Shown here piece by piece: positions 60,101 through 64,000 of a DNA stretch of 64,000 nt (position 1 is the first letter of the stretch; every line of letters starts with the position of its first letter). Made by a program: the position numbers and the translations under genes. Below the pieces are notes generated by a model. The model saw only the letters and a list, made by a program, of their open reading frames with translations. It ran no database searches and had not been told where the DNA came from. Source of the DNA: CAWCDJ01 sp963796485 (lineage in GTDB: Bacteria; Acidobacteriota; Terriglobia; Bryobacterales; Bryobacteraceae); NCBI GenBank assembly GCA_963796485.1, contig CAWCLV010000006.1, positions 310,001-374,000 of the forward strand, written 5' to 3'.

Positions 60101-61632
60101 TCCTTTTCCTCTTCCTCCTCCGTAGACACACGGAACGGGGCAACCCGGCCAGGCAACCCGAATCCAGGTTTGGCGGGAGGCTCCTTCCGCACGTATATAT
60201 CCGGCTGCCGGTCAACCGGCGCGAAGTACTCCGCCAGGGCGCCCGGCCTCTCGGCAGTGCCGAGCACCAGAAAACCGTGCGGCTGTATTGCATAGAACAG
60301 AGTGCTCAGGACGTGCTGCTGCGAGTCTTGGCCCAGGTAGATCAGAAGATTGCGGCAACTGATGAGATCCATGCGGGAGAACGGCGGATCGGCGGTAAGG
60401 TTATGAACCGCGAAAACGCACTTATCCCTTAAGTAGCGGACGATCTGATGCCCCGACTCCGCTTGTACGAAAAAGCGCTGCAATCGCTCCGGCGAAATCG
60501 CGGCCGTTCCGCTGGGCCTGTAGATGGCGGCCCGTGCTTTTTGAATGGACCTCTCGCTCAGATCCGTGCCGAAGATCTGAATCGGAAACTCGACGCCCGC
60601 TTCCTCGATACACTCGACCAGGCAAATCGCGATGGAATAGAGCTCTTCACCCGTGGAACATGCGGGAACCCAAACGCGGACCGCCTCGCCCGGGTCTTTC
60701 CGGCGCAAGATCTCGGGAATTACGTTCTCTTTGAGCGATTCAAAGACCTCAGGATCGCGGAAGAATTCGGTCACATTGATGAGCAGATCTTCGGCCAACG
60801 CCCGCACCTCTGCCGGATCGTGCTTGAGGACCTCCAGGTATTGCTCGGCCCTCCCGACTTTTCGCATCACGATCCTTCGTTCCGTCCGGCGCAGAAGCGT
60901 GTTTGGCTTATATTTCGTGAAATCGACTCCGGTAGCCTTCCGCAGCAGTCGCAGGATTTTCGAAAATACAGGCGCCTCCGGGCTCAAACCGGTTGGAACG
61001 CCGTCGGAACGGTACGGATGGCGGGATATAGAGGCAAGTTCCCTGGCAATCGCATCCGGCGGCAAAATGAAATCGACCACCCCCGCAGCAATCGCGCTGC
61101 GCGGCATACCGTCGAACTTGGCCGATCGGTCCTGGGCGAACGTAATCCCGCCTTCCGTCTTGATCTCGTGGAGCCCCAGCGTGCCGTCCGTCGCGGCGCC
61201 GGACAGGATGACTCCAACAGCGTTCGCCTTCTGATCCTCAGCCAGCGAGCAGAGGAAGGTATCGATGGGCATGTACCGGCTGGCGGGCACGCCGCGCGAC
61301 GTCAGTTGGAGGACGCCCCGCGCTATCGTCATCTTCGTGTTCGGAGGGATCACATAGACGTGGTTGGGTTCGACGACAGTCCCATCCGAGACTGCAAGCA
61401 CCGGCATCTTGGTCCGATTCCGGAGCAACTCGACCAGCAGGCTCGAATGGTGCGGGTCAAGGTGCTGAACGAGGATGAACGCCATCCCTGTGTCGGTTGG
61501 GAGAGCCTTCAGGAAGTCGCCGAACGCCTCCAGGCCTCCGGCCGACGCTCCTATCCCTACTACCGGCACAGAGGTAGCCGCTTGGCTTGGCCTCGTGACG
61601 CGCGGTGCCGTCCGTTCATCCGATTGGCCCAT
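57178..61632 (-). CDS. CheB/CheR/PAS hybrid histidine kinase
   Basis: A 1484-residue multidomain protein: CheB methylesterase (about 22-205; S30 in GIGASAGG, His in VQHLDPHH, Asp in GAATDGT), CheR N- and C-domains (about 225-490; NVTEFFRDPEVF, VWVPACSTGEELYS, DLISCRNLLIYL), a PAS-like linker, a coiled coil of near-heptads (about 687-729; EELQSANEELQTAKEELQ), PAS domains, HisKA with H1124 (GGIAHDFNN), HATPase_c (GTGLGLAA-type region as GRGLGLAAASG) and a C-terminal receiver with D1416 (VILDMAMP). All catalytic residues are kept. Such fusions are proposed to couple methylation-type enzymes to phosphorelay signalling; no chemotaxis operon is adjacent. Confidence 0.95.
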   Translation of the reverse strand: MGQSDERTAPRVTRPSQAATSVPVVGIGASAGGLEAFGDFLKALPTDTGMAFILVQHLDPHHSSLLVELLRNRTKMPVLAVSDGTVVEPNHVYVIPPNTKMTIARGVLQLTSRGVPASRYMPIDTFLCSLAEDQKANAVGVILSGAATDGTLGLHEIKTEGGITFAQDRSAKFDGMPRSAIAAGVVDFILPPDAIARELASISRHPYRSDGVPTGLSPEAPVFSKILRLLRKATGVDFTKYKPNTLLRRTERRIVMRKVGRAEQYLEVLKHDPAEVRALAEDLLINVTEFFRDPEVFESLKENVIPEILRRKDPGEAVRVWVPACSTGEELYSIAICLVECIEEAGVEFPIQIFGTDLSERSIQKARAAIYRPSGTAAISPERLQRFFVQAESGHQIVRYLRDKCVFAVHNLTADPPFSRMDLISCRNLLIYLGQDSQQHVLSTLFYAIQPHGFLVLGTAERPGALAEYFAPVDRQPDIYVRKEPPAKPGFGLPGRVAPFRVSTEEEEEKESPAARRMKIPDEGLSGALQRHVDRLLARYAPPAVVVDDQCKIVEFHGDVGLYLAPQTGEADLDLFRMLHGDVGLHLRAAVDEARQKNMGIRVEDIQFLRGGPKNITVAVTPVSASGLGRHFLISFEDATRGAGAPGAPKEEGEPGVNPEDEADPQRRIAQLQAELTSTRRYLQSIIEELRSTNEEAQSSNEELQSANEELQTAKEELQASNEELQTLNTEMDSRNADLKQLSDDLLNVLTSLQTPILLLDGALRIRRFTPVSERLLNLIATDVGRPVSDLKPRINVPDLEELVRHVMDNLAPQEREVRDQEGRWYSLRVRPYRSSENRIDGAVLQLLDIDELKRTSERFERARDYASAIVETVREPLVVLDAQLRIASANRAFFEAFKTSPEESLNRSVYEIGGQRFDFPELHNLLDRVAQRDSRIEDVELERDFEGVGRRTMLLSARRIEGDDETGRVLLAFEDITERKREAEARYRRLFEAAKDGILIVDAKTGEITDANPFIERLSSYGREELVGRRLWEVEPLAGNPDVKSVIGQIHGQESAHFPDLVVKSKSGRAVHVEVVASEYAEGTRRVVQFNLRDTTERKRLERQLQHTQKLESLGLLAGGIAHDFNNLLTGIMGNASLGLMADSAPTLRYFREILSASQRAADLTRQMLAYAGKGQFVVTRIDVSQLVREIGPLIQTSIPKMVEIQLDLKPELPAVEADPGQIQQLVMNLIINGAEAIGTDNPGVVNVRTYRRELDAEEIHREFPNEHLTPGTYLGIEVRDTGAGMDAATQAKIFDPFFTTKFTGRGLGLAAASGIVRSHKGAIRVYSNVGRGTSFQVLFPGLAAKRADIPHRSSISEVPAGGTILFVDDEETVRIFAKPALERSGWRVLLAENGAGAVRTFEEHQAEITLVILDMAMPVMGGEEALRRMKAIRRDVPVIISSGYGEDEASRVFAAKDLAGFLQKPYTANELMEAIAVVLGRL

Positions 61633-61827
61633 GAATTCTTACCTGGGGCTTGGAGGGGTCGCTCCCCCTCAAAAGTTTAGCAAGCGGAGACCTGGTTTGC
61701 CCGTATGAACAGGATATAGGAACATGCCATGGCGGTGCGCCCGTCTACATCCTGCCGCTGCGTGACGTTGGCGCGGAGCAGCGAGTCCGGCCCAAACCGG
61801 GGACAATCAGGCTAAGGGGGTAAATCC

Positions 61828-62019
61828 GTGCCGGCGAAAGATCACAAAATTGTCGTCATCGTGGCGACGACCACCGTGACGTTCGGAGTATTGATGTATT
61901 TCGGAATATCGGCGGGAGGACTGGACGCCCTGGATGCACTCGTTAGTCAGTTGCCGGCCGATCTTCCCGCCGCAATCTTCATCGTTCAACACGTGGCGCC
62001 CGAGAGCACCAGGGCTTAG
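61828..62019 (+). pseudogene. Truncated CheB-type methylesterase fragment
   Basis: A 63-residue frame whose second half, GISAGGLDALDALVSQLPAD followed by LPAAIFIVQHVAPES, is the start of a CheB catalytic domain (active Ser in SAGG, His in VQHV), then stops. The first part (KDHKIVVIVATTT) is a corrupted first strand. It is the only remains of a second CheB-like gene, beside the hybrid kinase and 55 bases before tRNA-Gln. Confidence 0.65.
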
Positions 62020-62074
62020 AAAGGTTTGGGATTGGGGTTTGCCCCCGCAATTGGCGTAGAGCCAGCCAGGAGTT

Positions 62075-62148
62075 TGGCTGGGACGCAGGGATTCGAACCC
62101 CGATACGCAGATCCAGAGTCTGCAGTCTTACCGTTAGACGACGTCCCA
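62075..62148 (-). tRNA. tRNA-Gln (anticodon CUG)
   Basis: Minus-strand 74-base gene with CCA encoded. Acceptor TGGGACG/CGTCCCA, discriminator G, D arm TCGTCTAACGGTAAGAC, anticodon loop CTCTGGA (CUG) on stem GCAGA/TCTGC, and T arm GGGGTTCGAATCCC all pair. Confidence 0.96.
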
Positions 62149-62319
62149 ATACGAAATTCATTTTAACAGAAGCGTCGATCCAGAATCCAGATCGACCCGC
62201 GTAGTACACTGAAAACTCACGATGAAGAAGGTTTGGCCTCCCCTGCCAGAGGCGAGTATTCCTTTCTGTGCGAACCGGCACCGGACCGGACGAGACGCCA
62301 CGTAGGAGCGGCATTTGCG

Positions 62320-62880
62320 GTGAAAAAATGGCTTATCCTGGGGCCGGTCCTGCTGGTACTGGGGACGGCCGCGTTTGCCAGGTTTCACAAGGTCCGTCAG
62401 GATCTGATTTCTCAGCGGGAGAACATGCATTCGCAGTGGACGGAGGTTCGATCGCTGCTGGAGCAGCGGGCTCAGATGGCGCCTGTGCTGGCGGAAGCGG
62501 TCAATGCCCGCGCGCAGAGCGGCGATGCCGTCCTCCGGGAAATTACCCGGTCACGCGCGGATCTGGAAGCGGCGCTCCGGCCGGAGGACACGTTGCAAGC
62601 CAACGCCCGCCTCTCGCGTGCGCTTTGGGGCCTGCTGGCGCTGAGTGAGAACTACCCCCGACTGCGCGCCGATGCCGATTTCCACAGACTCCAGGACGAA
62701 TTGGCGGATATCGAAAACGATATCGCGGTGCAGCGGCAGAAATACAATGAAGCCCTCGAACATTACAATGCGCAGTTGCAGCGGTTCCCGGATAATATAG
62801 TGGCTTCTCTCTCCGGCTTCACGCGCAACGACGCCTATTTCCAGACAGAAAGCGCGGAACGGGCAAAACCCAAAGAGTGA
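62320..62880 (+). CDS. LemA-like membrane-anchored protein
   Basis: A 186-residue protein with an N-terminal anchor (KKWLILGPVLLVLGTAAFA) and LemA-type helices: QWTEVRSLLEQRAQMAPVLA, ALWGLLALSENYPRLRADAD, FHRLQDELADIENDIAVQRQ, KYNEALEHYNAQLQRFP. Families of this type are membrane scaffolds of unknown role. GTG at 62320 is used since it begins the anchor and has TAGGAG upstream. Confidence 0.88.
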   Translation: MKKWLILGPVLLVLGTAAFARFHKVRQDLISQRENMHSQWTEVRSLLEQRAQMAPVLAEAVNARAQSGDAVLREITRSRADLEAALRPEDTLQANARLSRALWGLLALSENYPRLRADADFHRLQDELADIENDIAVQRQKYNEALEHYNAQLQRFPDNIVASLSGFTRNDAYFQTESAERAKPKE

Positions 62881-62892
62881 GTGGGACGGATT

Positions 62893-64000
62893 ATGGCTGA
62901 ACTCTTTCGAAACTACATCAACGGCGAGTGGGTCAAGCGGGACGCGGTGTTCGCGGATCGCAACCCGGCCAACACGGATGAGAACGTAGGAGATTTCGTC
63001 AAGGGAACGGCGCAGGATGCGCGGGATGCCGCCGCAGCGGCCGCCGCGGCCCTGCCCGGATGGTCCGGCACCAGCGGCCCCGGGCGCGGCAATATTTTGT
63101 TCAAGGCCGCGGATATTCTTGACCGTAAGTTCGAACAGGTCGCTGCCGACATGACCCGCGAAGAGGGCAAGACCCTCCCGGAAGCCAAAGGCGAGGTGCG
63201 GCGCTCGATCAACATCCTCCGCTATTTCGCCGGCGAGGGGTCGCGCATGCCCGGGATGCTGGTGCCCTCGGAGCGCGACCGCGTGCACATGTTCGCCCTG
63301 CGGAAACCGATCGGCGTAACCGGGCTGATCACGCCCTGGAATTTCCCCAGCGCCATTCCGGCCTGGAAAATGGCGCCGGCGCTGATCTGCGGGAACACCG
63401 TGGTCCTGAAGCCGGCATCGGCCGCTCCGCTCAGCGCGTGGCGCATTGTGGAAGCGCTGCACGAGGCGGGCATTCCGAAAGGGGTCGTGAATTTCGTGGC
63501 GGGCCCCGGCGGCGAAGTCGGAGATGCGCTGGTGGACGCCGAGCCCCTTAAGGCCGTCTCGTTCACGGGTTCGTGCGGCGTCGGAAACCGGCTCCACGAG
63601 CGGGCTTCGCAAAGGCGGCTGCGTATCCAGCTCGAGATGGGCGGCAAGAACCCGACCATCGTCCTGGGCGACGCCGATTTCGGCTCGGCCGTGGAAAACG
63701 TCGTCAACGCGGCCTTCTTCTCCACCGGCCAGAAGTGTACCGCCACCAGCCGCGCCATCGTGGAGGATTCCATTTACGACCGGTTTGTGGCGGCGGTGGT
63801 CGAGCGCACCAGGAAACTGAAGGTCGGCGACGGCATGCAGCAGGGAATCGAGATCGGTCCGTGCGTGGACCAGTCCCAGATGGAGACGGTGCTGCGCTAT
63901 ATCGAAATCGGACGCAAGGAGTCCGGAGAACCGCGCTGCGGTGGAGGCCGCCTCACCGCAGGCCCGCTCGCCAAGGGGTATTTCGTCGCGCCCACGGTCT
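62893..64000 (+). CDS. NAD(P)-dependent aldehyde dehydrogenase (cut by window edge)
   Basis: The first ~369 residues of an aldehyde dehydrogenase: FRNYINGEWVKRDAVFADRN start, PWNFPSAIPAWKMAPALICG, NTVVLKPASAAPLSAW, the cofactor/catalytic Glu in LEMGGKNPTIVLGDAD and the catalytic Cys in FFSTGQKCTATSRAI. It resembles alpha-ketoglutarate semialdehyde and related dehydrogenases of sugar-acid and hydroxyproline catabolism. It starts 13 bases after the LemA-like stop with GAGTGGGACGG as ribosome site; the C-terminus is beyond the window. Confidence 0.94.
   Translation, partial: MAELFRNYINGEWVKRDAVFADRNPANTDENVGDFVKGTAQDARDAAAAAAAALPGWSGTSGPGRGNILFKAADILDRKFEQVAADMTREEGKTLPEAKGEVRRSINILRYFAGEGSRMPGMLVPSERDRVHMFALRKPIGVTGLITPWNFPSAIPAWKMAPALICGNTVVLKPASAAPLSAWRIVEALHEAGIPKGVVNFVAGPGGEVGDALVDAEPLKAVSFTGSCGVGNRLHERASQRRLRIQLEMGGKNPTIVLGDADFGSAVENVVNAAFFSTGQKCTATSRAIVEDSIYDRFVAAVVERTRKLKVGDGMQQGIEIGPCVDQSQMETVLRYIEIGRKESGEPRCGGGRLTAGPLAKGYFVAPTV

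Overview
The window looks like chromosomal DNA of a high-GC Acidobacteriota, probably of the Solibacter/Bryobacter type. This is inferred from gene content: paired VWA-domain exported proteins of the acidobacterial kind, an Oar-like TonB receptor with a carboxypeptidase-regulatory N-terminus, sedolisin and M20 peptidases, a Gram-negative lipid A/KDO pathway, many exported proteins of unknown function, and G+C-rich interspersed palindromic repeats. There is no rRNA, prophage, intact insertion sequence or CRISPR array; one tRNA (Gln, CUG) is present. Both ends are cut: glgA runs off the left edge and an aldehyde dehydrogenase off the right.

Layout. 0-8.3 kb: glycogen synthase (partial), two peptidases, a DUF4258/MqsA-like toxin-antitoxin pair, then a lipoprotein amidohydrolase and a gamma-glutamyltransferase whose start codons share one CATG, followed by a decayed region of chimeric ggt/kdsA tandem copies and a GMC-oxidoreductase remnant. 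8.3-11.5 kb: kdsB-pyrG-kdsA operon (CMP-KDO supply). 11.5-13.7 kb: two VWA proteins plus a small coupled gene. 13.8-20.6 kb: Yip1-type membrane protein, RodZ-like HTH protein, DUF1537 kinase-PdxA2 pair (likely acid-sugar catabolism), Sfp-type phosphopantetheinyl transferase, exported protein, GH3 glycosidase. 20.7-24.4 kb: DUF4139 protein, YjbQ, response regulator, small basic protein, Tat-exported protein. 24.4-27.3 kb: hrcA-grpE-dnaJ. 27.3-31.7 kb: small membrane protein and two translationally coupled TolC-like outer-membrane proteins. 31.8-36.6 kb: HAD phosphatase, molybdopterin-binding-domain protein, argC-argB-acetyltransferase cluster with a zinc-ribbon membrane protein. 36.6-44.8 kb: MBL-fold protein, exported proteins, uvrC, TPR protein, a 59-residue membrane protein, rpmB, class A penicillin-binding protein. 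44.8-48.6 kb: GAF-AAA-Fis sigma-54 activator divergent from a receiver-like protein and a C-lobe-only pseudokinase, with a sigma-54 promoter and an enhancer-like dyad between them, and a YdcF-type protein. 48.7-54 kb: TIM-barrel glycosidase-like protein and an Oar-like receptor sharing a terminator. 54-57 kb: uppP coupled to a class A beta-lactamase, and an M48 protease. 57-62.1 kb: CheB/CheR/PAS hybrid histidine kinase, a truncated CheB remnant and tRNA-Gln. 62.2-64 kb: LemA-like protein and aldehyde dehydrogenase.

How the genes fit together. Envelope functions dominate: KDO synthesis, peptidoglycan synthesis (PBP), undecaprenyl phosphate recycling plus beta-lactamase, outer-membrane channels and receptors, and many secreted hydrolases, consistent with a soil heterotroph living on polymers. 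The most interesting parts are the self-contained sigma-54 circuit at 44.8-48.0 kb, the toxin-antitoxin promoter whose operator dyad covers both the -10 box and the toxin ATG, the CATG-shared divergent starts, and the recombination scar at 7.5-8.3 kb. All functions are read from sequence motifs by eye; nothing was searched.
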